Shown here piece after piece: positions 1 to 8,416 of a stretch of 33,767 bases of DNA. The DNA is from Candidatus Magasanikiibacteriota bacterium. Lineage in GTDB: Bacteria; Patescibacteriota; Patescibacteriia; Magasanikbacterales; GWA2-37-8. The notes under the pieces were generated by a model. It was not told the origin of the DNA. It searched no databases and was given only the letters and a program-made list of their open reading frames with translations. The stretch is from positions 79,911-113,677 of the forward strand of contig JACPGS010000029.1 in NCBI GenBank assembly GCA_016189025.1. Reading direction: 5' to 3'. How positions within the stretch are numbered: position 1 is the stretch's first letter; the number at the start of each line of letters is the position of its first letter. A program made the translations under genes and the position numbers.

Positions 1-12
1 CGGTGATTTTTG

Positions 13-84
13 TGCTCGCGGAGGGAATCGAACCCCCATTGCTGGTTCCGAAGACCAGCGTCCTATCCGTTGAACGACGCGAGC
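13..84 (-). tRNA. tRNA-Arg(TCG)
   Basis: Cloverleaf by eye on minus strand: acceptor GCTCGCG/CGCGAGC, anticodon arm CTGGT-CTTCGGA-ACCAG, T-loop TTCGATT. Confidence 0.95.
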
Positions 85-139
85 TAAGAAACTTGTTAGG
101 CAGGCTCTAAAAATTAATCCCGACCGAAGCCGGGATTAG

Positions 140-212
140 TGCGTCGGCTGGGAATTGAACCCAGGACCTTGGGCTTAAGAGGCCCCTGCTCTACCAGCTG
201 AGCTACCGACGC
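140..212 (-). tRNA. tRNA-Lys(CTT)
   Basis: Minus strand acceptor GCGTCGG/CCGACGC, anticodon loop CTCTTAA, T arm CTGGG-TTCAATT-CCCAG; 73 nt. Confidence 0.93.
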
Positions 213-218
213 TTTTTG

Positions 219-1013
219 TTAAATCGGGTCGTCCGGATTTTTTTTCATTATATTCACGTGCGGCCCTTTCCAGCCTTTTATTTTCAAAGCGGCTTCGGCG
301 GCCGCGGTCTGCGCCTCCTGTTTGCTGGTGCCTTCGCCGGAAGCCGCCAGCTCCTTATCCAAAAAAATTCCCACCCGGAATAATTTGGCGTGGTCGGGCC
401 CCTCTTCGTGGAGCACGCGGTAGGTGGGAGTAATGCCGAGCAGCTCCTGGGCCGCTTCCTGAAAGCGGCTTTTGGCATCCAGGTACAATCCTTCCTCCAA
501 GACCAGCGGCAGCTTAGTCAGCACCCAGCGGGTAATAAATTGACGCGCCAAATCATACCCTTGGTCTAGATAGATGGCGCCGATTAACGCCTCAAACGCA
601 TTGGCCATGATGTAATTGCGCGCTTTGGTGCCGGCGTCGCGGGTTTCACCGTGGCTTAAAAACAGGTAGGGCTCCAGGCCGGTTTCAAAAGCGATGCTCG
701 CGAGCATGTCGGCATTTACCAGGGCGGCGCGCCAGTTGGTGAGTTCGCCCTCCGGATTGGCGTATTCGTTAAACAGATATTCGGTGACAACCAGCTCCAG
801 CACCGCATCGCCCAAAAATTCCAGCCGCTCGTTGTGGCCCAGGGGGAAGTCGCGGTGTTCATTAAGATAAGAGCGATGGATAAAGGCCTGCACCAGATAT
901 TCAGGGTGGCGAAAGGCGAGGCCGATGGTGGCTTCCAGGGCAGAAAAATTTTTTTCCTGCACCTCGGGACGGTTAAGGGCAGATTCTATCAGCGACATAG
1001 GGTAAATAGCCAA
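219..1013 (-). CDS. rnc: Ribonuclease III
   Basis: Motif HNERLEFLGDAVLELVV and C-terminal dsRBD (AKSRFQEAAQELLG...GEGTSKQEAQTAAAEAAL). Confidence 0.95.
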   Translation of the reverse strand: MAIYPMSLIESALNRPEVQEKNFSALEATIGLAFRHPEYLVQAFIHRSYLNEHRDFPLGHNERLEFLGDAVLELVVTEYLFNEYANPEGELTNWRAALVNADMLASIAFETGLEPYLFLSHGETRDAGTKARNYIMANAFEALIGAIYLDQGYDLARQFITRWVLTKLPLVLEEGLYLDAKSRFQEAAQELLGITPTYRVLHEEGPDHAKLFRVGIFLDKELAASGEGTSKQEAQTAAAEAALKIKGWKGPHVNIMKKNPDDPI

Positions 1014-1084
1014 AATATCGCTTATCGTATACGCCGGCTCCTCATATTCAGTTCGGGGTCGGAGTAAGCGACAGGCGATAGAGT

Positions 1085-1576
1085 TTAAGATTGAGAGTGA
1101 GAATGAATAATGGAGGGAGCGGCGCGAGCGGCCGGAGGCGGTGCGCCGGCTTCTTTTCGGGCCGGGTCCAGATTATTGTAAAGCGATCCCAGAACGCCGT
1201 TGACGAATTTCCCCGAGGCCGGGCCGCCGAAAGTCTTGGCCAGTTCAATCGCTTCATTAATCGCCACTTTAGGCGGCACTTCGTGGGAAAATTGCAGCTC
1301 CCATACTCCCAGGCGCAGGATATTGCGGTCCACGATAGTAATTTGCGAAATCGGCCAGGCCGGGGCGTAGCGGATAATCGTTTCATCAATCGCCGCCAGG
1401 TGGTCGGCGACGTCGTTAACCAGCGATTGCGCAAACTCGGTGTCCGGGAGCCCGGGAGCAAACTCTTTCAGATTATGCTCCAGAATCGCCGGCAGCGCCG
1501 CCGAAGGCATCCCGCGGAAGTCCCATTCAAACAGCGTCTGCAGGGCAATCGAGCGGGAGAGGTGGCGGTTAGGCAT
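1085..1576 (-). CDS. nusB: Transcription antitermination factor NusB
   Basis: [14 protein letters not shown] ... [16 protein letters not shown] ... [27 protein letters not shown] typical of NusB. Confidence 0.93.
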   Translation of the reverse strand: MPNRHLSRSIALQTLFEWDFRGMPSAALPAILEHNLKEFAPGLPDTEFAQSLVNDVADHLAAIDETIIRYAPAWPISQITIVDRNILRLGVWELQFSHEVPPKVAINEAIELAKTFGGPASGKFVNGVLGSLYNNLDPARKEAGAPPPAARAAPSIIHSHSQS

Positions 1577-1616
1577 ACCAGCAGATTAAGTTTGTAAGCA
1601 GAATAAGCAGATTAAG

Positions 1617-1647
1617 CCCAGTGCCACAATGCCATTGTGGCACTGGG
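1617..1647. terminator. Perfect 14-15 bp hairpin, probable rpmF terminator
   Basis: CCCAGTGCCACAAT-GCC-ATTGTGGCACTGGG between rpmF stop and nusB. Confidence 0.6.
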
Positions 1648-1690
1648 TTGACGAGCCAAAATGAACTAGCTCTGCTGGCGCAGCAGCCCA

Positions 1691-1867
1691 CTAGCTAATT
1701 TTTACCACCTGTCTTCCCCGATAGGTGCCGCAGAAAGAGCAGGCGCGATGGGGGCGCACTGGTTTGTGGCACTTGGGGCAGGTAGTGAGATTAGCTGTTG
1801 CTAAGGCAAAGTGAGAAGCGCGGCGGTGTTTGTGGCTAGAAGTACGACGATGTCCGGGTAAACCCAT
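1691..1867 (-). CDS. rpmF: 50S ribosomal protein L32
   Basis: Manual translation MGLPGHRRTSSHKHRRASHFALATANLTTCPKCHKPVRPHRACSFCGTYRGRQVVKIS*; CxxC...CxxC zinc-binding L32 pattern. Not in ORF track because it is short. Confidence 0.92.
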   Translation of the reverse strand: MGLPGHRRTSSHKHRRASHFALATANLTTCPKCHKPVRPHRACSFCGTYRGRQVVKIS

Positions 1868-2023
1868 ATTGAATAAGAGTATAGATAAGGATAAATTCTA
1901 AATTTAAGAACGGAATTATTATATTACAACAGCCCCAAATTGGCAAGAGCAGCGGAGCGGGGGCAGGGACGTTGCTTTTTCACGACCAGCCGGTTATGAT
2001 GGTAGGGTATTGAGAGATTAATT

Positions 2024-3070
2024 ATGGAGATTAATTCAGTGGTAAACCAGGAGCAAGGGGATGCGTGGTTAAAGAAAAACAGCGCGGGTCCTTCTTTTTT
2101 GCAATCCTGGGCGTGGGGCGAGATTTTGCGCGCTGAGGGTAAACCCGTGGAGCGGTTAGCGATTATTGATAATGGGCAGACCGTGGCGCAGGCCCAGGTA
2201 GTGTATGAGCGTATCCCCGGGCTGGGATGGCAGTATGCGTTTTGCCCGGCGGGGCCGGCGGCGGCCAATGAGTCAGGAGTAATGAATTATGGCTGGAAGT
2301 CGTTGGCGGATTATTTGAGGGGAACAGGCTGTATTTTTCTCCGCTGGGAGCCGTCTTTCCTAATTTATAATTCAAAACCGGTTCCGAGCAAGATCGCGGG
2401 ATTCACGATTCAAAAAACCATTGACGTCACTCCCCGCGCCACCACGATCCTTGATTTAAGTAAATCCGAAGGCGAGTTACTCTCGGCCATGCACGAAAAA
2501 ACCCGCTACAATATCCGGTTGGCCGAGCGGAAAGGAATATCGGTAACGCCGGAGAAAAATTTTGCTGAATTTAGACGGCTGCTGCAGGGCACCAGTGAGC
2601 GCGATGCTTTTCGTCCGCACCCGGCCAGACATTATCAAAATATTCTCGCCTCGGAGTTAAGCGTTCAGTTTAACGCCCTCGCTGATAATAAAATTATCGC
2701 CGCCCTGATTGGCGTGCGCTTTGGCAATACGTTCACCTATCTTTTTGGCGCTTCGGATTACGCGCACCGTTCCCTGATGGCGCCGTATTTATTGCAGTGG
2801 GAAGCGATCAAATTTGCCAAACAATGGAGGTATCGGTATTATGATTTCTTTGGCATCGCCCCCGGTCAGCCGGCCAGCCCGTCCGCCGGCCAGCCATCAG
2901 CACGGTTTAGACATGAGTATGATTTAAACCATCAATATGCCGGAGTGGCCAGGTTCAAACTGGGATTCGGCGGCAGCATCCAGGAAGCGCCCGGCACGTA
3001 CGACTTGATTATTTCGCCCGGGAAGTATAAAATGTATCAGTTATTAAGAAGTATCCGTAGACTGGTTTAG
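2024..3070 (+). CDS. FemAB/FemX-family peptidoglycan bridge aminoacyltransferase-like protein
   Basis: PSFLQSWAWGEILRAEG..., LLSAMHEKTRYNIRLAERKGISV..., YYDFFGIAPG, GFGGSIQEAPGTYDLIISP. Confidence 0.88.
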   Translation: MEINSVVNQEQGDAWLKKNSAGPSFLQSWAWGEILRAEGKPVERLAIIDNGQTVAQAQVVYERIPGLGWQYAFCPAGPAAANESGVMNYGWKSLADYLRGTGCIFLRWEPSFLIYNSKPVPSKIAGFTIQKTIDVTPRATTILDLSKSEGELLSAMHEKTRYNIRLAERKGISVTPEKNFAEFRRLLQGTSERDAFRPHPARHYQNILASELSVQFNALADNKIIAALIGVRFGNTFTYLFGASDYAHRSLMAPYLLQWEAIKFAKQWRYRYYDFFGIAPGQPASPSAGQPSARFRHEYDLNHQYAGVARFKLGFGGSIQEAPGTYDLIISPGKYKMYQLLRSIRRLV

Positions 3071-3141
3071 TCCCCGTAGTTTAACGGATAGAACACGAGC
3101 CTCCGAAGCTCGCGATAGAGGTTCAATTCCTCTCGGGGACA
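3070..3141 (+). tRNA. tRNA-Arg(CCG)
   Basis: Acceptor GTCCCCG/CGGGGAC, anticodon arm CGAGC-CTCCGAA-GCTCG, T arm GAGG-TTCAATT-CCTC. Confidence 0.93.
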
Positions 3142-3196
3142 CGTTTTTAACTATTTTTATATGGGCAAAGCAAAAAGCGTCGCCGCGGGATAAATC

Positions 3197-3222
3197 AAAA
3201 CGCCCCCGACGGGGGCGTTTTA
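3197..3222. terminator. Intrinsic terminator hairpin
   Basis: AAAACGCCCCCGACGGGGGCGTTTT. Confidence 0.75.
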
Positions 3223-3618
3223 GTCTGGTAGCACAGCATAAATAATCGCCTGCTCCTGGCCGGGTACTTCGGTAGCCCGGAAGTAATCAATCAGACCATT
3301 ACGTTGTTTCTCCTCCAGCCAGCGGCGCACTGCTTGCCGCAAGACGCCTGTTCCCTTACCATGTTTAATCCGAATCACCTCCGCGCCCAGCATTGTTTGA
3401 TTGTCAAAAAATTGCTCAAATTTCTCTTTGGCTTGGGTAACGGATAGGCCGTGCAGATCAATTTCCGGGACATCACCACCCAGTTCCGCGGCGCAGATGG
3501 CCAGCTCGGGACGGCTGGGTTCCTGGACACCCGCTAGGGCCGCTTGGCGTTTGGTTTTTTCGGCAGCCTCATGTCGTGCTCTGGCAACTTGAAAGGGGTT
3601 CCCAGTTTCCTTCCTCAT
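3220..3618 (-). CDS. Smr-domain protein (MutS2 C-terminal-like)
   Basis: EIDLHGLSVTQAKEKFEQFFD...IRIKHGKGTGVLRQAVRRWL. Confidence 0.9.
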   Translation of the reverse strand: MRKETGNPFQVARARHEAAEKTKRQAALAGVQEPSRPELAICAAELGGDVPEIDLHGLSVTQAKEKFEQFFDNQTMLGAEVIRIKHGKGTGVLRQAVRRWLEEKQRNGLIDYFRATEVPGQEQAIIYAVLPD

Positions 3619-3620
3619 AT

Positions 3621-6065
3621 TTACACAATCGTTACGCTCGCCACCCGGTCGCCGGCTTCCTTAAACCGCATCAGGCGCACCCCCTGGGTGGCGCGGCCGC
3701 TGGTCGCAATAGATTTAAAGGGGAGGCGAATCACCTGGCCCTGGGCTGAAATCAGCAATAAATCTTTGCCCTCCATTTCGGCGCGGTTAATGACGCGGGC
3801 GTAAACCAAGCCCCCGGTTTTGGCGTTAATATTGGCAGTTTTAATGCCGCTGCCGCCGCGCCCCTGCACTTTGTATTCCTGGAGCGGCGTACATTTGCCA
3901 AGGCCGTTGGCGCCGACGGTGAGGAATTCCAAAGTGCGGTTTTTTGTCCCTACTACATCCATGCCGATTACCGCGTCGCTGCCTTTTAAGCGGATGCCCC
4001 GCACTCCGGCCGCGGCGCGCCCCATCGGCCGCACGTCGGTTTCGCGGCAGCGGATGGCCTGGCCGCCTTTGGTCGCCAAAATAATGTCATCGTTGCCGGT
4101 GGACGGTTTTACCCATTCTAGGTTGTCATCGGGCTTAAGTTTCAAAGCAATAATGCCGCTGCGGCGCACGTTCTGGAAATCGGTGAGCAGGGTTTTTTTA
4201 ATCGTGCCGCGATTGGTAACCATTACCAGGTATTCATATTCGCCCATGCTGCTCATGGCGAGCAGGGTGGCCACTTTTTCGTTCGGCGCCAGCTGCAGGA
4301 AGTTCACCAGGGCCTGGCCTTTGGCGGTGCGGCTGCCGGCCGGAATGTCGTAGGCCATCAGCTGGAACACCCGGCCGCGGTTGGTAAAGAACAGCAGGTA
4401 GTCGTGGGTATTGGTGGAGAGCAGCTGGTTCACCGCCTCCTCGGCTTTAGTAGCCATGCCGATTACCCCTTTGCCGCCGCGCGATTGCTGTTTGAAGGTG
4501 TCGGGCGGCAGGCGTTTGATGTAGCCGTCGGTGGTGGTAACCACAATCGTCGGTTCGTTGGGAATTAAATCTTCAGCGGTAAAATCTTTTACGCCCTGGG
4601 CCACAATCTGGGTGCGCCGTTCTTGCCCGTATTTATTTTTCAGTTCCGTAGTTTCCGTTTTAATCAGGCCGGAAATTTTGGCGGGTGAAGCCAAGATGCC
4701 CTCCAGTTCTTTAATCAGGATACGTTTTTCTTTTAGTTCATCTTCTACTTTTTGTCGTTCCAGGTTAGCAAGTTGCTGCAGCTTCATTTCCAGAATAGCC
4801 ACGGTCTGCCGTTCGGTAAATTTGAATTTTTTCATCAGGTTCTCCTTGGCCTCGTCGCGGTCGCGGGAAGCGCGGATGGTTTTAATCACGGCGTCAATCT
4901 GATCAATGGCTTTCTTTAAGCCCTCCAGAATATGGGCGCGTTCCCGGGCCTTCTCCAAATCAAATTCGGTGCGGCGGCGGATCATCGCGCGGCGGTGCTT
5001 GATAAACTCTTCCAGAACATTTTTTAAATTCAACACCCGGGGCTGGATGCCATCCACCAGCGCCAGCAGGTTGTAGTGGAAGGTAGTCTGCAGGTCGGTG
5101 TGGTTATACAGCTGGTTCAGCACTTTTTTGGGGTAGCTGTCTTTTTTCAGCTCAATCACCACGCGCACCCCGTCTTTGTTGGATTCATCGCGCAGATCAC
5201 GAATGCCCTCCAGTTTTTTCTCCTGCACCAGGGTGGCAATTTTTTCCAGCAAATCCGCTTTGTTAATTTGGTAAGGAACCTGGGTGACGATAATCTGGAA
5301 GGCGCCGGTTTTGCCTTCCTGAATTTCCGCTTTGGCCCGTATTACCACCCCGCCCCGGCCGGTGGCATAGGCGGTAGCCAGATCGCGCTTGCCATAAACC
5401 AGGCCGCCGGTGGGAAAATCCGGGCCGCGCACGATTTCCGCCAGCTCCTCCACCGTAGTAGCGGGCTGGTCCACCAGACGGATAATGGCGTCGCACAATT
5501 CATTAAGATTATGGGGCGGGACGCTGGTGGCCATGCCGACGGCAATGCCCAGGGTGCCGTTCAAGAGCAGGTTAGGGACTTTGCCCGGCAGCACCGTCGG
5601 CTCTTTAGTGGTGCCGTCGTAATTGTCGCGGAAGTCCACGGTATTTTTGTCCAGGTCATGCAGCAGCTCTTCGGCTAGCGCGGTCAGCCGCGCTTCGGTA
5701 TAGCGCATCGCCGCCGCCGCGTCGCCGTCCATGCTGCCGAAGTTGCCCTGGCCGTCAATCAGAGGGTGGCGCATGGCAAAGTCCTGGGCCATGCGGGTGA
5801 GCGAGTCGTAAATGGCCGCGTCGCCGTGGGGGTGGTATTTGGCCATTACTTCGCCCACCACGTGCGCGCTTTTGCGGAAGCGGGCGGTGTGGCGCAGTCC
5901 CAAAAGCCCCATCGCATAAAGAATGCGGCGGTGCACGGGTTTTAAGCCGTCGCGCACGTCCGGCAGGGCGCGGGCGACAATTACGCTCATGGCATATTCC
6001 AGGTAAGAGCGTTTTACTTCGTCTACAATGGGGGCAAGGAGGAGTTTAGGAGAGGGGGAGGTCAT
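3621..6065 (-). CDS. gyrA: DNA gyrase subunit A (start at [12 protein letters not shown]...)
   Basis: [39 protein letters not shown]; GyrA C-terminal beta-pinwheel with GGKGVIGM-type box. Confidence 0.97.
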   Translation of the reverse strand: MTSPSPKLLLAPIVDEVKRSYLEYAMSVIVARALPDVRDGLKPVHRRILYAMGLLGLRHTARFRKSAHVVGEVMAKYHPHGDAAIYDSLTRMAQDFAMRHPLIDGQGNFGSMDGDAAAAMRYTEARLTALAEELLHDLDKNTVDFRDNYDGTTKEPTVLPGKVPNLLLNGTLGIAVGMATSVPPHNLNELCDAIIRLVDQPATTVEELAEIVRGPDFPTGGLVYGKRDLATAYATGRGGVVIRAKAEIQEGKTGAFQIIVTQVPYQINKADLLEKIATLVQEKKLEGIRDLRDESNKDGVRVVIELKKDSYPKKVLNQLYNHTDLQTTFHYNLLALVDGIQPRVLNLKNVLEEFIKHRRAMIRRRTEFDLEKARERAHILEGLKKAIDQIDAVIKTIRASRDRDEAKENLMKKFKFTERQTVAILEMKLQQLANLERQKVEDELKEKRILIKELEGILASPAKISGLIKTETTELKNKYGQERRTQIVAQGVKDFTAEDLIPNEPTIVVTTTDGYIKRLPPDTFKQQSRGGKGVIGMATKAEEAVNQLLSTNTHDYLLFFTNRGRVFQLMAYDIPAGSRTAKGQALVNFLQLAPNEKVATLLAMSSMGEYEYLVMVTNRGTIKKTLLTDFQNVRRSGIIALKLKPDDNLEWVKPSTGNDDIILATKGGQAIRCRETDVRPMGRAAAGVRGIRLKGSDAVIGMDVVGTKNRTLEFLTVGANGLGKCTPLQEYKVQGRGGSGIKTANINAKTGGLVYARVINRAEMEGKDLLLISAQGQVIRLPFKSIATSGRATQGVRLMRFKEAGDRVASVTIV

Positions 6066-6070
6066 ATTTA

Positions 6071-6195
6071 CAGGAGACTTACGCGTTTGGATGCAGTTCA
6101 AGGCGGCAGCGAGCACTGGAGCGAGCCGTAGCCAAGACTACGGCGAGCGAAGCGCGCAGCGACAACGCTGAAATGCGCCAAACGCGTAAGTCTTA
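6071..6195. repeat. MITE-like palindromic element, copy 1 (upstream of gyrA)
   Basis: AGACTTACGCGTTTGG...CCAAACGCGTAAGTCT 16-bp perfect inverted ends; inner hairpin GCCGTAG-CCAAGA-CTACGGC; flanked by ATTTA (6066-6070) and ATTTA (6196-6200); homologous to 27174-27296. Confidence 0.75.
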
Positions 6196-6197
6196 AT

Positions 6198-6461
6198 TTA
6201 TCTAAAAATTTTCTGCCATTCAGTTCGGGTCTTTTCCCACAGCACGCGCTCGCTGCCGGGGCGGCTTTTTAGGCGTCCCATTTCGGCGCGCAGCGACCAG
6301 ACGGCCAAGATCACAATGGCGCCGCCGGTAATCGCCACGGCTAGGAGCAAAGTACGCCGCGCTTTAGGGCCGGGGTCAGGGTAGGGGAGCAGGGCGGGGC
6401 GCGGGCGATCTTTTTCTGATAGCGGTTGATGAGGAGTAATTTCGATAACCATAGTGAGCAA
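6198..6461 (-). CDS. Small hypothetical protein with one predicted TM segment
   Basis: TLLLAVAITGGAIVILAVWSL hydrophobic stretch. Confidence 0.6.
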   Translation of the reverse strand: MLTMVIEITPHQPLSEKDRPRPALLPYPDPGPKARRTLLLAVAITGGAIVILAVWSLRAEMGRLKSRPGSERVLWEKTRTEWQKIFR

Positions 6462-6528
6462 TTGGCAGATTCAGAATTAGTAATGAACGGGCTGATTTGC
6501 TGATTACTGAATCTGCTGAATCTGCTGA

Positions 6529-7143
6529 CTACGTCTTCTCCAGCACCCACACCTGCATTTCGTCGGCTGGCAAATCTTTCTTTTTGATAATTATTTTTTG
6601 GTCAGTCAGTTTGGGCTGCACCCCCAGCTCGTGCAGCCAATCTTTCAGCGGTTTAGCGCCAGTGTCGTTAGGCGAGTGGTAAGCGAGGGGAATGACGACG
6701 CGCGGTTCCAGGGCGGTAACCAAATCCACGGCATCCGGGAGCGGTAGGTAATTCGCTCCGTTGCCGGCGGGCAGGCAGAGGATATCAATCGCCCCGATTT
6801 TTTCCAGCGCCGCCGGGTCTATTTTTTTGGCCAGGCGCCCCAAGTGCACCAGCGAGATTCCTTCGGCAACAATTTTGAAGATCAGCCCGCTGCCCTCGCC
6901 GGGGAAAGCGGTAATCATCACTTCTTTCAGCTCAAATTCGCCCAGGGTATCCACTACCAGAGGGGTGCCGGAGAGGGTAGCCTGCCCCTCGCGCCCGCGG
7001 GAAAACAGGGCAATGGTGGGGGTAAAACTGCGGGGGAAATCGCCGCTCGGGGGGCGATAGGGATCAATCAGCGCCAGCACATCCTGGTCCAGATGCTTAG
7101 TCTGAATTTTGAGTGCGGTTTGGCCGAGCCAGGAAAGATGCAT
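6529..7143 (-). CDS. Metallo-beta-lactamase-fold (UlaG/UPF0173-like) hydrolase family protein
   Basis: MHLSWLGQTALKIQTK... GISLVHLGRL ... IDILCLPAGN ... LEPRVVIPLAYHSP. Confidence 0.75.
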   Translation of the reverse strand: MHLSWLGQTALKIQTKHLDQDVLALIDPYRPPSGDFPRSFTPTIALFSRGREGQATLSGTPLVVDTLGEFELKEVMITAFPGEGSGLIFKIVAEGISLVHLGRLAKKIDPAALEKIGAIDILCLPAGNGANYLPLPDAVDLVTALEPRVVIPLAYHSPNDTGAKPLKDWLHELGVQPKLTDQKIIIKKKDLPADEMQVWVLEKT

Positions 7144-7290
7144 ATTGTTTGAGGATAGTAGGACGGTAGGATAGTAGGCCTGTAGGACGGTAGTTAAGTA
7201 GGCGAATAGGACAGTAGGCGAGATTAGCAGGAAAAAACTAGGCCTAGTTTATCATAAAAGAGGGGCGGGCGCAAGCGCCGAGTCCGCCTA

Positions 7291-7317
7291 TTGACGAAGA
7301 TTATTTTATGGTATAAT
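7291..7317 (+). promoter_or_regulatory. Candidate sigma70-type promoter for DsbA-like gene
   Basis: TTGACG-N15-TATAAT with extended -10 TGG. Confidence 0.5.
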
Positions 7318-7330
7318 AGGCGGGTCAAAT

Positions 7331-8083
7331 ATGGCTTTTATCACTCCTACCCCGCGGCGCTGGTACCATAGCGGTGCGCGTCTGGCGCTCGCCGGGCTTG
7401 CGGCGCTGGGCTTGGCGGTAGTGATTATTTTTATCGGTTTGACCTGGCAGTACTGGCGTCAGATTCGGGGCGGGCAGGGGGCAGAGTTGAAAGAGCGGCT
7501 ATTCGGGGGTTTTACCGCCGGTTTTTCCGGCGGTGGCGGCGCTACCAGGGTGGCGCGCAGCGAGGTGGAAACCAGCGATGACCCGGCGCTCGGCAGCGAG
7601 CGGGCCGCGGTGGTGATTGTGGAATTTGTGGATTTCCAGTGTCCCAACTGCCGCGCCGCGGCGCCCATTATGCAGGCCCTGCTGCAGCGTTACGGCGCCC
7701 AAGTGCGTTTGATTATTCGCGATTTTCCCATTGAACAGATTCATCCGGGGGCCGGGCGCTTGGGGGCGCTCGCCGGGTGTGCCGATGCCCAGGGTCGGTT
7801 TTGGCCGGTGCACGATTTGTTGCTTCGGGAGCAGGAGGCCTTTGCCGGCGAATTAACGCCCGAAAAAATCGCGCGGGTAGCGTCTGAAGCGGATTTGGAC
7901 CTGGCGCAATTAAACCGCTGTCTGGCGGCGCCGGAAACGGAAATTGAAGTGCGGAAAGATTTTCTGGACGGGTTGCGTTTTGGGGTGCGGGGAACGCCGA
8001 CGTTTTTTGTCAACGGCGAAAAGGTGGAAGGGACGATTCCGCTATCCGCCTGGGAGCGGTATCTAGCCAAGTTTCTTAAATAG
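7331..8083 (+). CDS. Membrane-anchored DsbA/thioredoxin-fold oxidoreductase
   Basis: N-terminal TM; VEFVDFQCPNCRAAAPIM (CxxC), GVRGTPTFFVNGEKVEG. Confidence 0.92.
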   Translation: MAFITPTPRRWYHSGARLALAGLAALGLAVVIIFIGLTWQYWRQIRGGQGAELKERLFGGFTAGFSGGGGATRVARSEVETSDDPALGSERAAVVIVEFVDFQCPNCRAAAPIMQALLQRYGAQVRLIIRDFPIEQIHPGAGRLGALAGCADAQGRFWPVHDLLLREQEAFAGELTPEKIARVASEADLDLAQLNRCLAAPETEIEVRKDFLDGLRFGVRGTPTFFVNGEKVEGTIPLSAWERYLAKFLK

Positions 8084-8109
8084 CTTAGAGTATCGAATTA
8101 TTACTATCT

Positions 8110-8202
8110 GGTCGCTCGGTCGTGGTAGACACCCTCCGTGCTCCCCCCGCCTACGCGGGGGTGCGCGCGCAGGGAACCCGTCTACCACTCCCTCGCTCGT
8201 TG
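8110..8202. repeat. Palindromic structured repeat, unit A
   Basis: GTGGTAGAC(8122-8130)...CCCCGCCTACGCGGGG...GTCTACCAC(8180-8188); paralogous to unit B. Confidence 0.7.
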
Positions 8203-8203
8203 C

Positions 8204-8406
8204 CTAGTATGAGACTGTAGAAGAATGCAAGCTATGTCGCGTTTTTAATCTGGTCGCTATCGCTATTGCTAAAACTCACTTGGTTAGTCGCGGCAGACAC
8301 TCTTTGGGTGCTCTCCCGACTAAAGTCGGGCTGCGCGCCCAAAGATACTCGTCTGCCGCTCCCTAATGCTAACTGATTTTTCAATTCTTCTACAGTCTCA
8401 TTCTAG
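8204..8406. repeat. Palindromic structured repeat, unit B, enclosed in ~24-bp inverted repeat
   Basis: GCGGCAGAC(8290-8298)...CCCGACTAAAGTCGGG...GTCTGCCGC(8351-8359); outer IR ATGAGACTGTAGAAGAAT (8209-8226) / ATTCTTCTACAGTCTCAT (8384-8401). Confidence 0.75.
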
Positions 8407-8416
8407 AAGTCATGAT

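Noticed and set aside
93-108. Short repeat GTTAGGCAGGCTCT, also at 13865-13878
   Set aside because: Only ~14 bp shared with no structure or terminal repeats; could be chance or a minor repeat fragment.
5076-5678. 200-aa plus-strand ORF opposite gyrA
   Set aside because: Shadow ORF on the antisense of gyrA.
6463-6530. Inverted GCAGATTCAG/CTGAATCTGC and similar GCAGATTAAG repeats at 1580-1615
   Set aside because: Short low-complexity repeats; too little to define an element, kept only as a note.
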